From Ehretia macrophylla (Eukaryota > Streptophyta > Magnoliopsida > Boraginales > Ehretiaceae), in assembly GCA_037974665.1 (NCBI GenBank), contig CM075780.1:7377768-7441767 (forward strand): 64,000 nt of DNA, in the 5' to 3' direction. A program made the position numbers and the translations under genes. Of this stretch, positions 48,488 through 60,818 are shown one piece after another. The notes below the pieces were generated by a model. That model worked only from the letters and a program-made list of their open reading frames with translations, had not been told where the DNA came from and did no database searches. Within the stretch, counting starts at the first letter, position 1. Each line of letters starts with the position of its first letter.

Positions 48488-48934
48488 GGTCCCGCAAACT
48501 GAGGGCGTGGGGCTGATTACCAGGTCCCCGCCACTCCAATGCCCATAACTTTTGATTTGTAGGGAGTTATGCGGCGCACAACATATAGTTGGAAAGCTCT
48601 CTGGGAGCTCTACGATGAAGGCAGCAAGCCTACTCAGCTGCACCTATTTTCGGGGCCCAACCTTAAACATTTTAATCAATTTTGTGCCACTTTTCTTCAT
48701 TTTCTGCTATTTTTTCGTCCCGGGTCTGTCACCGTCAGTCGCGAAAAGGACGACAACCTAACTCACAGGATAGTAGACCACCCTACAACGCGCCGATATC
48801 ACGTCTTGTGAGGATGCTGCATTGTTGAAGCCGATAGGCTATCGATAAGCCCATTTGTCCATTTAAATGGGCCATCTCTCTGGGCTGGGACTGTGAACCG
48901 TCAACACATAATGGCTTTGCACCCACAACATGAT

Positions 48935-49053
48935 GATTGCCATCATACCAGCACTAATGCACCAGATCCCATCTGAACTCCGAAGTTAAGCGTGCTTGGG
49001 CGAGAGTAGTACTAAGATGGGTGACCCCTTGGGAAGTCCTCGTGTTGCACCCC
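48935..49053 (+). rRNA. 5S rRNA gene copy 16
   Basis: Intact box A and near-consensus box C (CTAAGATGGGTGACCCCTTGGG). The 5' end is changed to GATTGCCATC, which reduces helix I pairing. Isolated between two LTR insertions. Confidence 0.94.
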
Positions 49054-49161
49054 CTTTTGTGTTTTTTTCCACGTTTAGCTTTGGCAATATGCTTTCTCGT
49101 CATATTTCTTTCCTTGAGTCATACGACACCCTGGGCCGGCTAGCTTTGCTTCCCGGAAGGG

Positions 49162-49166
49162 CTGGG
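49162..49166. other. Left target duplication of S2 (CTGGG)
   Basis: Matches CTGGG at 52754-52758 on the other side of the solo LTR. Confidence 0.92.
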
Positions 49167-52100
49167 TGTTACGCCCCAACCCGACCTATGGAGGCTAAAC
49201 TAGGGTATGACCTAATTAATTTATGCTATTTCACATACTTACCCATTTGTTATGATTTAACGCTTAACGTTGGCCTAGAACTCCAAAAGATTTTTTTAGA
49301 AAATCGGTAGCATAACGGCTATAATTGGGCTATTTAGTTTGACCTATCTTTCTAAACGCCTTAAAACTTTCAATCATTGATTCGATTCCAACTAAGTCCC
49401 CTATTTATCATCAACCGATATGCCTATCGATCTAACTCGAAAGTCTCATTTGATTAACAAGCCTAACAAGATAACTGTGTTCCGTTTATTTGTCAATTCC
49501 TTTTACGCGAGTACCTGTTATGCTTTAGCCTATGAGTAAGTACCTGGGTAAGATTAGATAGATTCATTTTATTTGATCCTTCACCTAATGCTTCAGTTGC
49601 CTATGATAGTTACTAAATCAAAATAGTGATAGCAAAATGACCAAATAGAGTGTTTGTCTAGTTATAATCAGTACAAGCCAAAATTAGACCCTAAATTACA
49701 ACGGGGATCATTTACAACAAGAACAACATAAGTAGTCTTCCAGCAAACATGATGTTCACAAAACAGCCACAGTTAGGCAAGGCTCATAAGGCATGCAATC
49801 ATTCCAAGGAATCATCAACAGGCACATTTTCCTCGGGTACCTATTCCAGATCTTCTTCACCTGTAATGATAAAAAAGGGTAAGTCCTTATGAACTCAGCG
49901 AGGGGGAACGAGAGATAATGTTTTGAAACTCTTTTCCGGTTATTCTAATGAAAAATCCTTTTGAAAACATGTCATATAAAATAAGCAAGTTCATAACATA
50001 ACATAAATATAAATGAACACATTTACCTGTCTTTCCTCCCGGAGGTCCTCTAGGAACCAAGCGAGAGTACTTAAACACATAGTAAAAAGAATACGGTGAG
50101 CTTTTGCTCTCAAGTCCATTTCCGATAACAATTGTTGCGGCCAGCTTCAATCATCCACTCCAAATGGGTGTACTACAGATGTACACCAAACCTACAACCC
50201 AACTCTTTGAGGAAGTCTAGCCCCCAAGCGAGAGAGAGAATTGGACCATGGTAGTCACGGTAGCATCGGCAAGTCCGATGCCACCCGGTGTACGTGAAAC
50301 GCTACCATGCCAGAATGAAAGGTTGCAACCTTGTATGCAATGTACAATTATAACATTTAACATATCACATTAGGAGGACAACAAAGTAGGTTGCCTCCGA
50401 GCAATTTTAAGATCACACATTGACAAGTAAACACACAAGGCATGCTTTGACATGTAATTTCACTTTGTAGAACACTTAGAGGTATATGAAAATTTAGCGG
50501 GCAGCCAAGTAACACATATAAATCAAGTTATATAACTCATTTTGGGTTCATATATCAAGTGTTGAGATCATACAAGCATGCAACAACACTTATACAAAAT
50601 CGGGTGCAAGAATAGTTCACTTATCAACATGCAATCATCGGGATCATGTTTAGAGCAATAAGGACAAATAAGGGCAGCCTTTTGACAATCCTCAACATCA
50701 ATTATAAGTTACACAAGAGTGGTTTATGACTTGGGAGTCTACGGGGCCATTAGGGTTTGTAAGGCCGTGCTCGGGCGTTGGTGTTGTTCGCTAAGCACCA
50801 CAAGTGATAGTTAAACTATTTCAAGCATACCTAGCAATTAATGGGCAGCCTACTAACTACTCAATTGAACACACTTAACCATAGGATCAACACTTAGCAA
50901 GTATTCATAAGCAATAGGGCCTCAATTTCGTGTTTACACATGCAATTAAGCCACAATTCGTCATGTAATTAAACCCAAGCCATGCATCAATTAATTAAGC
51001 ATCCTCAACCAACCAAAACAGCCCACACAATTTCTAACTTCCATAATTCCAAGCATTCAACACCTCAAGTAAAGTTACAACATGATTCAAAGCATATTAC
51101 TAAGCAAAACCCCTACTGCAATGGTCTGTTTTTCCACATTCAATAAGCCACACAAATAATCTCCAATTTCAGTGAACCAAATTTCAAATTTAAGCTTAAG
51201 GAGTTATTTAAATCTAGGAACAAACCTCACTGCATTTGGAGTTCGGACTTAGGCGTAATGGCCAAAACCGTTAGACTACGCAAAACTGTTCAGTTTTAGA
51301 CACATTACGATTGTTTCCATTTTTAAGGGTCTTAAAGTCAAAATCAGCCTTATCCTATTTCTACACGAAATGTTCAGAACTGACAAATGTAGTGTTATAC
51401 CAATTTGCATGCATTTTTGATGTCATTTACTAGGCCAAAACTATTTCGTTCTACAAGATCAGAATTCTGCCAGAAAAACAATTTTGCATATCTCTAAGTT
51501 TCTAGCCATTATCAAGCCATGCATGAGTAGATAGGCTCATATAAACACATATACATGAACTAAAAAGGTAAATACAGACATATGAGAGCATGCATGTGAG
51601 TTTTGGAAGCATTTAAAAGGTTTTATCCATCACCTTAGTAACTTGTTGGATGAAAATGCTAGAATGCACTTGAAAATGCACAAAAGGTCCTCTTTCCTTG
51701 CTTTGGCCGAGAGGTAGCTTGTTTTTCCTTAAATCCTAGCTTAGTTAGCATGTGAAGAAGGTGTGCATGTGTGTGAAACCAAAAGACAATGAAGAAAACC
51801 ATCAAAACTTACCTATGGCCAAAAATGATGAATTTGTGAGATTGTGTGAGATTTTCTTGCTATGTTGCTTGCTAGGGCCGAGCTTGGAGTGGTCTTGAGA
51901 GTCCTTGAGAGCTTGTTAGAAGTCTTGGGACTGAGCTTGAGCCATGGAACTCAAAGGGGCAGCCATGGCCGAGAATGAGAGAGAAAGAGAGAGCTTGAGA
52001 GGAAAAGAGAGAGTTTGATGAGAAGAAATGATGTTTGTGTGTGTGTGTGTGTGTGCCTTGAGCTTGTAAATCTGAATTTTCTTTTGTCATTGAGCATTAT

Positions 52101-52753
52101 TTTGAATTGTTGGCATGCTAGGGTGATTTGGCAGAGAAAGGCATGCTTGGGTAGGGTGTATGGGTTTATTTTAATGCATTGTGTCTTGTGTGTGTCATAG
52201 ATGTGTAAGAGTATGTCTAGAATAATTTGAAATTGTGCAAAGCTAGTCAAATTGCCTAGACATGGTCGGCCAAGGCATGTAATTGAGCATTTTTGTGTTA
52301 TTTTTTTATTGTATAATGTTATATTATAGTATTAGTGTTATAGGTTTTTTTTGTGCATGGGTTTTAGAATAAGAATAAAGAATGTTTAGTGTTTAGTGTT
52401 TTTTTCTTTTAGTGAATTGACTTAGGATTATAATAATAGTTAGTGGTGTTTGTAGGATTATTTTATAGTCTAGTGCTTTGTGTAGGATTCATTATAGATT
52501 AGCGTGCAGGCACGCTTTCCTAGGTCTAGGGCACGCACAATGAGGTAAGGCACGAACTTCAAGACAAATGCACGTATTCCAAAGTAAATGCACATAACCC
52601 TAAATGAAATGCACGTAAATCAATTCAAGGCACGTAATTCAATGATATGCATGTAAATCAAGACACAATTCTTTAACCTAGGTTAAATCACGCAGTTCAA
52701 TGTTAATGCACATGAAACAAGGTAACGCACCCAGATCGAGGTCGGGCCTTACA
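49167..52753 (-). mobile_element. S2: solo LTR of the E1/E4 family (3587 bp)
   Basis: + strand TGTTACGCCCC to GGGCCTTACA, flanked by perfect CTGGG duplications, with no internal sequence. It sits at exactly the spacer position E4 occupies in another unit. It provides the empty site for N1 and a longer, uninterrupted version of the E4 LTR. A TG microsatellite lies at about 52034-52056 and the CACGT-type repeats at about 52505-52750. Non-coding. Confidence 0.93.
50373..50398 (-). other. Conserved LTR stem-loop, S2
   Basis: In minus sense: GGAGG-CAAC, loop CTACTTT, GTTG-T-CCTCC. The second hairpin (50187-50167, perfect 7-bp stem) lies 186 bp further on. Confidence 0.76.
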
Positions 52754-53169
52754 CTGGGCCCACAAACCGAGGGCGTAAGGCCGATTACCAAGTCCCCGCC
52801 GCTCCAGTGCCCTTAACTTTTGATCCGTAGAGAGTTATGCGGTGTACATCATATCGTTGGAAAGCTCTCCGGGAGCTCTACGACGGGGACAACAATACTA
52901 CTCATTTTTATCATTTTTGGGCCACTTTTCTTTCTTTTGTGTTGTTTTTTCATCCCAGGTCCGTCGTCATCAGCCGCAAAAAGGACGACAACCGAACCCG
53001 CGTGATAGTAGACCGCCCTACAATGCGCCAATATCACGTCTTGCAAGGATGCTGCATTGTTGAAGTCGATAGGCTGTCGATAAGCCCATTGGGCCATTTG
53101 AATGGGCCATCTCTTTGGGCTGGGACTGTGAACTGTCAACACATAATGGCTTTGCACCCACAACATGAC

Positions 53170-53267
53170 AGGTGCGCTCATACCATCAGAACTCCGAAGT
53201 TAAGCGTGCTTGGGCGAGAGTAGTACTAGGATGGGTGACCCCTTGGGAAGTCCTCGTGTTGCACCCC
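53170..53267 (+). pseudogene. 5S rRNA gene copy 17, internal deletion
   Basis: Reads ATACCATCAGAACTCC: about 21 nt (helix II/loop region) are gone between two CCA triplets. Boxes A and C are otherwise near consensus, so it might still bind factors but would not fold as 5S rRNA. Confidence 0.93.
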
Positions 53268-53819
53268 CTTTTTTGTTTTTTTTCCATGTTTAGCTTTGGC
53301 AAGATGCTTTCTCGTCACATTTCTTCCCTTGAGTCATACGATACCCTAGGTCGGCTGGCTTCGCTTCCCGAAGGAGTTGGGCCCGCAAACCGAGGGCATG
53401 GCGCCAATTACCAAGTCCCCGCCGTTGTAGTACCCATAACTTTTGATCCACTAGGAGTTATGTGGTGCACAACATATCGTTGGAAAGCTCTCTGGGAGCT
53501 CTACGACGGGGGCAGCAAGCTTGCTCGGCTGCGCCTATTTTTGGGGCCGAAAATCGAACGTTTTAATCAATTTTAGGATACTTTTCTTCATTTTGCATTT
53601 TTTTCCTCCCGGGTCTTCGTGAGCCGCGAAATGGACGACAACCTAACTAATGGTATAGTAGACCGCCCTACAACCAGCTGATATCACGTCTTGTGAGGAT
53701 GCTCTATTGTTGAAGCCGATGGGCTATCGATAAGCCCATTTGGCTATTTGAATGGGTCATCTCTCTTGGCTGGGACTGCGAACCGTCAACACATAATGGC
53801 TTTGCACCCACAACATGGC

Positions 53820-53938
53820 AGGTGCGATCATACCCGCACTAATGCACCGGATCCCATCAGAACTCCGAAGTTAAGCATGCTTGGGCGAGAGTAGTACTAG
53901 GATGGGTGACCCGCTGGGAAGTCCTCGTGTTGCACCCT
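53820..53938 (+). rRNA. 5S rRNA gene copy 18
   Basis: One of the best preserved. Differences from consensus are few: AGGTGCG start, ATACCCGCAC, AAGCATGC in box A, GACCCGCTGGG in box C, CACCCT end. Confidence 0.95.
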
Positions 53939-54489
53939 TTTTTTTTCCACGTTTAGCTTTGGCAAGATGCTTTCTCGTCACATTTCTTTCCTCGAGTCGA
54001 ACAACACCCTGGGTTGGCCGACTTCGCTTCCCAAAGGGGCTGGGCCCTCAAACCATGGGCGTGAGGCCGATTACCAGGTCCCCGCCGCTCCAGTGCCCAT
54101 AACTTTTGATCCGTAAGGAGTTATGCGTCACACAGCATATCGTTGGAGAGCTCTCTGGGAGCTCTACGATGGTGGCTGCAAGTCTCCTCGGCTGTGCCTG
54201 TCTTCAGGGCCCAAAATCAAATGTTTTAATCAATTTTGGGCCACTTTCCTTCATTTTGTGTTTTTTTCTTCGTCCCGGGTCTGTCTTCATGAGCTGCGAA
54301 AAGGACGACAACCTAAGTCACGGGATAGTAGACTGCCCTACAACCAGCCAATATCACGTCTTGCGAGGATAGTGCATTCTTGAAGCCGATGGGCTATCAA
54401 TAATCCCATTGGGCCGTTTGAATGGGCCATCTCTCTGGGCTGGGACTGTGAACCATCAACACATAATGGCTTTGCACCCACAACATGAC

Positions 54490-54608
54490 GAGTGCAATCA
54501 TACCCGCACTAATGCACCGGATCTCATCAGAACTCTGAAGTTCAGTGTGCTTGGGCGAGAGTAGTACTAGGATGGGTGACCCCCTGGGAAGTCCTCGTGT
54601 TGTACCCT
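54490..54608 (+). rRNA. 5S rRNA gene copy 19
   Basis: Shares ATACCCGCAC with copy 18. Box A is changed (GTTCAGTGTG); box C is intact (GGATGGGTGACCCCCTGG). Start GAGTGCAATC. Confidence 0.94.
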
Positions 54609-55166
54609 TTTTTTGTTTTTTTTTTCCACCTTTAGCTTTGGCAAGATGCTTTCTTGTCATATTTCTTTCCTCGAGTCGCACGACACCCTGGGCCGGCCGG
54701 CTTCACTTCTCGGAGGGGCTGGGCCCATAAACCGAGGGCATAGGGCCGATTACCAGTTCCTCGCCGCTGTAGTGCCCATAACATTTGATCCGTAGGGAGT
54801 TATGCGGCGCACAACATATCGTTAGAAAGCTCAACGGGAGCTCTACGACAGAGGCAATAAGCCTACTCAGCTGCGTCTATTTTAGGGGCCCAAAATCGAA
54901 CGTTTTAATCAGTTTTGGGCCACTTTTCTTCATTTTACAATTTTTTTCATCCCGGGTCTGTCTTCATGAGCCGCGAAAAGGATGACAACCGAACTCAAGG
55001 GATAGTAGACTACCCTACAACAAGCCGATATCACATCTTGCGAGGATGCTACATTGTTGAACTCGATGGGCTGTCGATAAGCCCAATGGGCAGTTTGAAT
55101 GGGCCATCTTTCTAGGCTGGGACTGTGAACCGTCAACACATAATGGCTTAGCACCCACAACATGAC

Positions 55167-55285
55167 GGGTACGATTATACCAGCACTAATGAACCGGATC
55201 CCATCAGAACTCCAAAGTTAAGCGTGCTTGGGCGAGAGTAGTACTAGGATGGGTGACCTCTTGGGAAATCCTCGTGTTGCGCCCC
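55167..55285 (+). rRNA. 5S rRNA gene copy 20
   Basis: Near consensus: GGGTACGATTATACC, GAACCGG, CTCCAAAG before an intact box A, GACCTCTTGGG in box C, GTTGCGCCCC end. First gene of the duplicated three-unit segment; partner copy 23. Confidence 0.95.
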
Positions 55286-55843
55286 CTTTTTTGTTTTTTT
55301 TTCCATGTCTAGCTTTGGCAAGATGATTTCTTGTCACATTTCTTTCCTAGAGTCGTTCGATTCCCTGGGCCGCCCTGCTTCGCTTCTCGGAGGGGCTGGG
55401 CCAGCAAACCGAGGCCGTGGGCCGATTACCAAGTCCTCGCCGCTGAAGTGCCCATAACTTTTGATCCGTAGGGAATTATGCGGCGCACAACATATCATTG
55501 GAAAGCTCTCTGGGAGCTCTACGACGGGGGCAGCAAACCTAATCGGCTGCTCCTATTTTCGGTGCACAAAACCAAATATTTTAATCAATTTTGGGCCACT
55601 TTTCTTCATTTTGCAATTTTTTTTCGTCTTGGGTCTGTCTTTGTAAGCCGCAAAAGGGACGACAACCTAACTCACGAGATAGTAGACCGCCCTACAACCA
55701 GTCAATATCACGTCTTACGAGGATGCTCTATTGTTGAAGCCAATGGGTTGTCAATAAGCCCATTTGACCGTTTGAATGGGCCATCTCTCTGGGCTGGGAC
55801 TGTGAACCGTCAACACATAATGGCTTTGCACCCAGAACATGAC

Positions 55844-55962
55844 GGGTACGATCATACCAACACTAATGCAACGGATCCAACCAGAACTCCGAAGTTATGC
55901 GTGCTTGGGCGAGAGTAGTACTAGGATGGGTGACCCCCTGGGAAGTCCTCGTGTTGCACCTA
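55844..55962 (+). rRNA. 5S rRNA gene copy 21
   Basis: Near consensus with GCAACGGATCCAACC, GTTATGCG in box A and an intact box C. Partner of copy 24; their upstream spacers share GCTGCTCCTATTT and GGTGCACAAAACC. Confidence 0.94.
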
Positions 55963-56511
55963 TTTTTTTTCCACGTTTAGCTTTGGCAAGTTGCTTTCTC
56001 GTCACATTTCTTTCCTCGAGTCGTACGATACCCTGGGCCAGCCGACTTCGCTTCCTAGAGGGGCTGGGCCCATAAACCGTAGGCGTGGGGGGAATTACCA
56101 GGTACTCGCTGCTCCAGTGCCCGTAACTTTTGATCCGTAGGGAGTTATGCGATGCACAACATATCGTTGGAAAGCTCTTCGGGAGCTCTATGATAGTGGC
56201 AACAAGCCTACTCGGCTGTGCCAATTTTTGGGGCCCAAAATCGAATGTTTTAATCATGTTTGGGCCACTTTTCTTCATTTTGCATTTTTTTTTGTTCCGG
56301 TTTTGTCTTCGTGAGCCGCAAAAAGGATGACAACCTAAGTCATGGGATAGTATGCCGCCCTACAACTAGCCAATATCACGTACTGCGAGGATATTGTATT
56401 GTTGAAGCCGATGGGCTGTCGATAAGCCTATTGGGCCGTTTGAATGGGCCAACTATCTGGGCTGGGACTGTGAACTGTCAACACATAATGTCTTTGCACC
56501 CACAACATGAC

Positions 56512-56630
56512 GGGTGCGATCATACTAGCACTAATGCATCGGATCCCATCATAACTCTGAAGTTAAGCGTGCTTGGGCAAGAGTAGTACAAGGATGGGTG
56601 ACCCCTTGGGAAGTCCTCGTGTTGCACCCC
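56512..56630 (+). rRNA. 5S rRNA gene copy 22
   Basis: GCATCGGATCCCATCATAACTCTG, intact box A, GGGCAAGAG, TACAAGG, CCCCTTGGG. Partner of copy 25, which shares GCATCGG and TACAAGG. Confidence 0.94.
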
Positions 56631-57189
56631 TTTTTTTGTTTTTTCTTTTCCACGTTTAGCTTTGGCAAGATGCTTTCTTGTCGCATTTCTTTCCTCCTGT
56701 CTTACGACACCCTGGGCCTACCGGCTTCGCTTCTCGGTGGGGCTGGACCCGCAAACCGAGGGCGTGGGGCCGATTACCAGGTCCCCGCCGCTGTAGTAAC
56801 CATAACTTTTGATCTGCATGGAGTTATGCGACACATAGCATATCGTTGGAAAGCTCACCGGGACCTCTACGACCGGGATAGCAAGCCTTCTTTGTTGCGC
56901 CTGTTTTTGTGGCCCACAATCGAACATTTTAATCAGTTTCAGGCTACTTTTCTTCATTTTGCCTTTTTTTTGTCCCGGGTCTGTTTTCGTGAGTCGCAAA
57001 AAAGACAACAACCTAACTCAAGGGATAGTAGACCACCCTACAGCGAGCTGATATCACGTCTTGCGAGGATGCTGCATTATTGATGTCGATGGGCTGTCGA
57101 TAAGCCCAATGGGCCGTTTGAGTGGGCCATCTCTCTAGGCTGGGACTGTGAACCGTCAACTCATAATGGCTTTGCACCCATAACTAGAC

Positions 57190-57307
57190 GGGTACGATCA
57201 TAACAGTACTATGCATGGGATCCCATCAGAACTCCGAAGTTAAACGGTCTTTGGCGAGAGTAGTACTAGGATGTGTGACCCCTTGGGAAGTCCTCATGTT
57301 GCGCCCC
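57190..57307 (+). rRNA. 5S rRNA gene copy 23 (strongly diverged)
   Basis: One base short in the 5' third (AGTACTATGCATGGG). The box A region is damaged (TTAAACGGTCTTTGGCG) and GGATGTGTGACC stands in box C. Probably dead. Confidence 0.92.
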
Positions 57308-57868
57308 TTTTTTGTTTTTTTTCTTTCCATGTTTGGCTTTGGCAAGATGCTTTCTCGTCATATTTCATTCCTAGAGTCGTACGATTCACTGGGCTGGCCA
57401 GCTTCGCTTCTTGAAGGGGCTGGGCCCGCAAACCGAGGGCGTAGGGCCGATTACCAGGTCCCTGCCACTGAATTGCCTATAACTTTCGATCCGTCGGGAA
57501 TTATGCGGTGCACAACATATCGTTGGAAAGCTTTCTGGGAGCTCTACGACGGGGGCAGCAAACCTAATTGGCTGCTCCTATTTTTGGTGCACAAAACCGA
57601 ACATTTTAATCAGTTTGGGGCCACTTTTCTTTATTTTGCATTTTTTTTTCTTCTCGGGTCTGTCTTTGTGAGCCGCAAAAAGGACGACAACCTAACTCAC
57701 AGGATAGTAGACCACCCTAAAACTAGCCGATATCACATCTTGCGAGGATGCTCCATTGTTGAAGCCAATGGGTTGTCGATAAGCCCATTTGACCGTTTGA
57801 ATTGGCCCTCTCTCTGGGCTGGGACTATGAACCGTCAACACATAATAGCTTTGCACCCACAACATGAC

Positions 57869-57987
57869 GGGTACGATCATACCAGCACTAATGCACCGGA
57901 TCCCACCAGAACTCCGAAGTTAAGCGTGCTTGGGCGAGAGTAGTACTAGGATGGGTAACCCCCTTGGAAGTCCACGTGTTGCACCCT
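57869..57987 (+). rRNA. 5S rRNA gene copy 24
   Basis: The first 88 nt are almost consensus (GGGTACG and CCACCAG are the visible changes), with an intact box A. Box C reads GGATGGGTAACCCCCTTGG. End CACCCT. Confidence 0.95.
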
Positions 57988-58535
57988 TTTTTTTTCCACG
58001 TTTAGCTTTGGCAAGATGCTTTCTCCTCACATTTCTTTCCATTAGTCGTACGACACCCTGGGCCAGCCGACTTCGCTTCCCGGAGAGGCTGGGCACGCAA
58101 ACTATAGGCATGGGGGGAATTACGAGGTACCCGCCACTCTAGTGCCCATAACTTTTGATCCGTATGGAGTTATGCGGTGCACAGCATATCGTTGGAAAGC
58201 TCTTTGGGAGCTCTATGACGATGGCAGCTAGCCTACTCGGCTGTCCTAGTTTTCGGGGCCCAAAATCGAATGTTTTAATCAGGTTTGGGCCACTTTTCTT
58301 CATTTTGCATTTTTTTCGTCCCGGTTCTGTCTTCATGAGCCGCGAAAAGGATGACAACCTAAGTCATGGGATAGTATACCGCCCTACAACTAGCTGATAT
58401 CACATACTGTGAGGATGTTGCATTGTTGAAGCCGATGGGCTGTCGATAAGCCTATTGGGCTATTTGAATTGGCCATCTATCTGGGCTGGGACTATGAACC
58501 GTCAACACATAATGGCTTTGCACCCACAACATGAC

Positions 58536-58654
58536 GGGTGTGATCATACTAGCACTAATGCATCGGATCCCATTAGAACTCCGAAGTTAAGCGTGCTTGG
58601 GCGAGAGTAGTACAAGGATAGGTGACCCCTTGGGAAGTCCTCGTGTTGCACCCC
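58536..58654 (+). rRNA. 5S rRNA gene copy 25
   Basis: Box A intact; TACAAGGATAGGTGACC in box C; GGGTGTGATCATACTAG start. The spacer after it is shortened by about 210 bp. Confidence 0.94.
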
Positions 58655-59001
58655 TTTTTTTTTCCACGTTTAGCTCTACGACGGGGGTAGTAAACTTACT
58701 CGGCTGCGCTTGTTTTTGCGGCCCAAAATCAAACATTTTAATCAGTTTTGGGCCACTTTTCTTCATTTTGCATTTTTTTTTTCATCCCAGGCCTATCTTC
58801 GTGAGCCACGAAAAGGACGACAACCTATGTCACGGGATAGTAGACCGCCCTACAACTAGCTGATATCACGTCTTGTGAGGATGCTGCATTCTTGAAGCCG
58901 ATGGGCTATCGATAAGCCCATTGGGCCGTTTGAATGGGCCATTTTTCTGGGCTGGGACTGTGAACTGTCAACACATAATGGCTTTACACCCACAACATGA
59001 T

Positions 59002-59120
59002 GGGCGCGATCATACTTGCACTAATGCACCGGATCCCATCAGAACTCCGAAGTTAAGCATGCTAAGGCGAGAGAAGTACTAGGATGGGTGACCCCTTGGG
59101 AAGTCCTCATGTTGCACCCC
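59002..59120 (+). rRNA. 5S rRNA gene copy 26
   Basis: Full length. Box A/IE has AAGCATGCTAAGGCGAGAG, which would hurt TFIIIC/TFIIIA binding. Box C differs at one base. It lies only 466 bp after copy 25. Confidence 0.93.
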
Positions 59121-59668
59121 CTTTTTTTGCATGTTTAGCTTTGGCAAGATGCTTTCTCGTCACATTTCTTTCCTCGATTCGTACGACACCCTGGGCTGAC
59201 AGGCTTCGCTTCCCGGAGGGGCTGGGACAGCAAACCATAGGCGTGGGGCCGATTACCAGGTCCCCACCGCTCCAGTTCCTATAACTTTTGATCCGTAGGG
59301 AGTTATGCGGCACACAACAGATTGTTCGAAAGCTTTATGGGAGATCTACGACGGGGGCATCAAACTTACTCGGCGGCGCCTGTTTCGGGGCCCAAAATTG
59401 AACATTTTAATCAATTTTAGGCCATTTTCTTCATTTTGCATTTTTTTTTCATCTAGGGTCTGTTTTTGTGAGCCACAAAAAGGACGACAATCTAACTCAC
59501 GGGATAGTAGACCGCCCTACAACCAGCCGATATCACGTCTTGCGAGGATGCTGCTTTGTTGAAGCCGATGGGCTGTCGATAAGCCCATTGGGCCGATTGA
59601 ATGGGCCATCTCTTTGGGCTGGGACTGTGAACCGTCAACACGTAATGGTTGTGCACCCACAACATGAC

Positions 59669-59787
59669 GGATGCAATCATACTAGCACTAATGCACCGGA
59701 TCCCATCAGAACTCCAAAGTTAAGCGTGCTTGGGCGAGAGTAGTACTCGGATGGGTAACCCCTTGGGAAGTCCTCATGTTGCACCCT
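59669..59787 (+). rRNA. 5S rRNA gene copy 27
   Basis: Box A intact; GTACTCGGATGGGTAACC in box C. The TACTCGG variant is shared only with the next copy, 28. Start GGATGCAATC; end CACCCT. Confidence 0.94.
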
Positions 59788-60341
59788 CTTTTTTTGTTTT
59801 TTCCATGTTTAGCTTTGGCAAGATGCTTTCTTGTCACATTTCTTTCCTCGAGTCATACGACACCCTGGGCCGGCTGGCTTCGCTTCCCCGAAGGGCTGGG
59901 CCAGCAAACTGATGTGATGGAGCCGATTTCCGAGTCCACGCCGCTATAATGCCCATAACTTTTGATCAGTAGGGAGTTATGTGGCACACAACATATTGTT
60001 GGAAAGCTCTCCGGGAGCTCTATGACGGTGGCAGTAAGCCTGCTCGGCTGCGCCTATTTTTGGGGCCTAAAATCGATCATTTTAATCAATTTTAGTCCAT
60101 TTTCTTCATTTTGCATTTTTTTTGTCTAGGGTCTGTCTTCGGGAGCCGCAAAAAGGACGAAAACCTAACTCACGGGATAGTAGACCGCCCTACAACCAGT
60201 CGATATCATGTCTTGCAAGGATGCTGCATTGTTGATGCCGATGGGCTGTCGATAAGCCTATTGGGTCGTTTGAATGGGCCATCTCTCTGGGCTGGGACTC
60301 TAAACCGTCAACACATAATGGCTTTGCACCCATAGCATGAC

Positions 60342-60460
60342 CGGTGCGATCATACTAGCACTAATGCACTGGATCCCATCAGAACTCCGAAGTTAAGCGT
60401 GCTTGGGTGAGAGTAGTACTCGGATGGGTGACCCCCTAGGAAGTCCTTGTGTTGCACCCC
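60342..60460 (+). rRNA. 5S rRNA gene copy 28
   Basis: Close to consensus with CGGTGCG start, ATACTAGCAC, GCACTGG, GGGTGAGAG, TACTCGG and CCCCTAGG. The spacer downstream is about 200 bp short. Confidence 0.94.
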
Positions 60461-60818
60461 TATTTTTTTTCCAAGTTTAACTTTGGCAAGATGCTTTCTA
60501 GTCACATTTCTTTCCTCGAGTCGTACGACACCCTGGTCCGACCGGCTTCACTTCCCGGATGGGCTGGGCCCACAAACCGAGGGCGCGGGGCCGATTAGCA
60601 GGTCCCCGCCGCTCCAGTGTCCATAACATTTGATCCGTAGGGAGTTATGCAGTGCACAGCATATCGTTCGAAAGCTCTCCGGGAGCTCTACTACGAGGGG
60701 AGCAAGCCTGCTCAGCTGTGCCGCTTTTCGGGGTCCAAAGTCAAACGTTTTAATCAGTTTCGGGCTACTTTTCTTCCTTTAGCCTTTTTTTTTCATCCCG
60801 GGTCTGTCTTCGTGAGAC

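Larger units (their letters stand above)
39734..48492 (-). mobile_element. E4: partial Ty3/gypsy element with nested solo LTR
   Basis: Minus-strand element of which the 3' LTR (46443-39734, interrupted by N1) and the 3' half of the internal region (48492-46444) are present. The upstream half, 5' LTR and primer site are absent, and 5S type B spacer follows directly at about 48493. The LTR opens TATCACGCCC on the + strand in place of TGTCACG, and is about 95% identical by eye to S2 in the stretch compared. Removing N1 leaves about 3.2 kb, some 0.4 kb shorter than S2. Broken and incomplete. Confidence 0.88.
48493..49166 (+). repeat. 5S rDNA array, block 4 (one unit, spacer type B)
   Basis: Resumes in the middle of a type B spacer (CCGCAAACTGAGGGCGTGGG), contains one 5S gene and the first ~110 bp of the next spacer, and stops at GCTGGG where S2 is inserted. 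Confidence 0.92.

Noticed and set aside
52034-52056. TG microsatellite as a regulatory Z-DNA element
   Set aside because: Its length differs between E4 and S2, as ordinary slippage would give. No other evidence of function.
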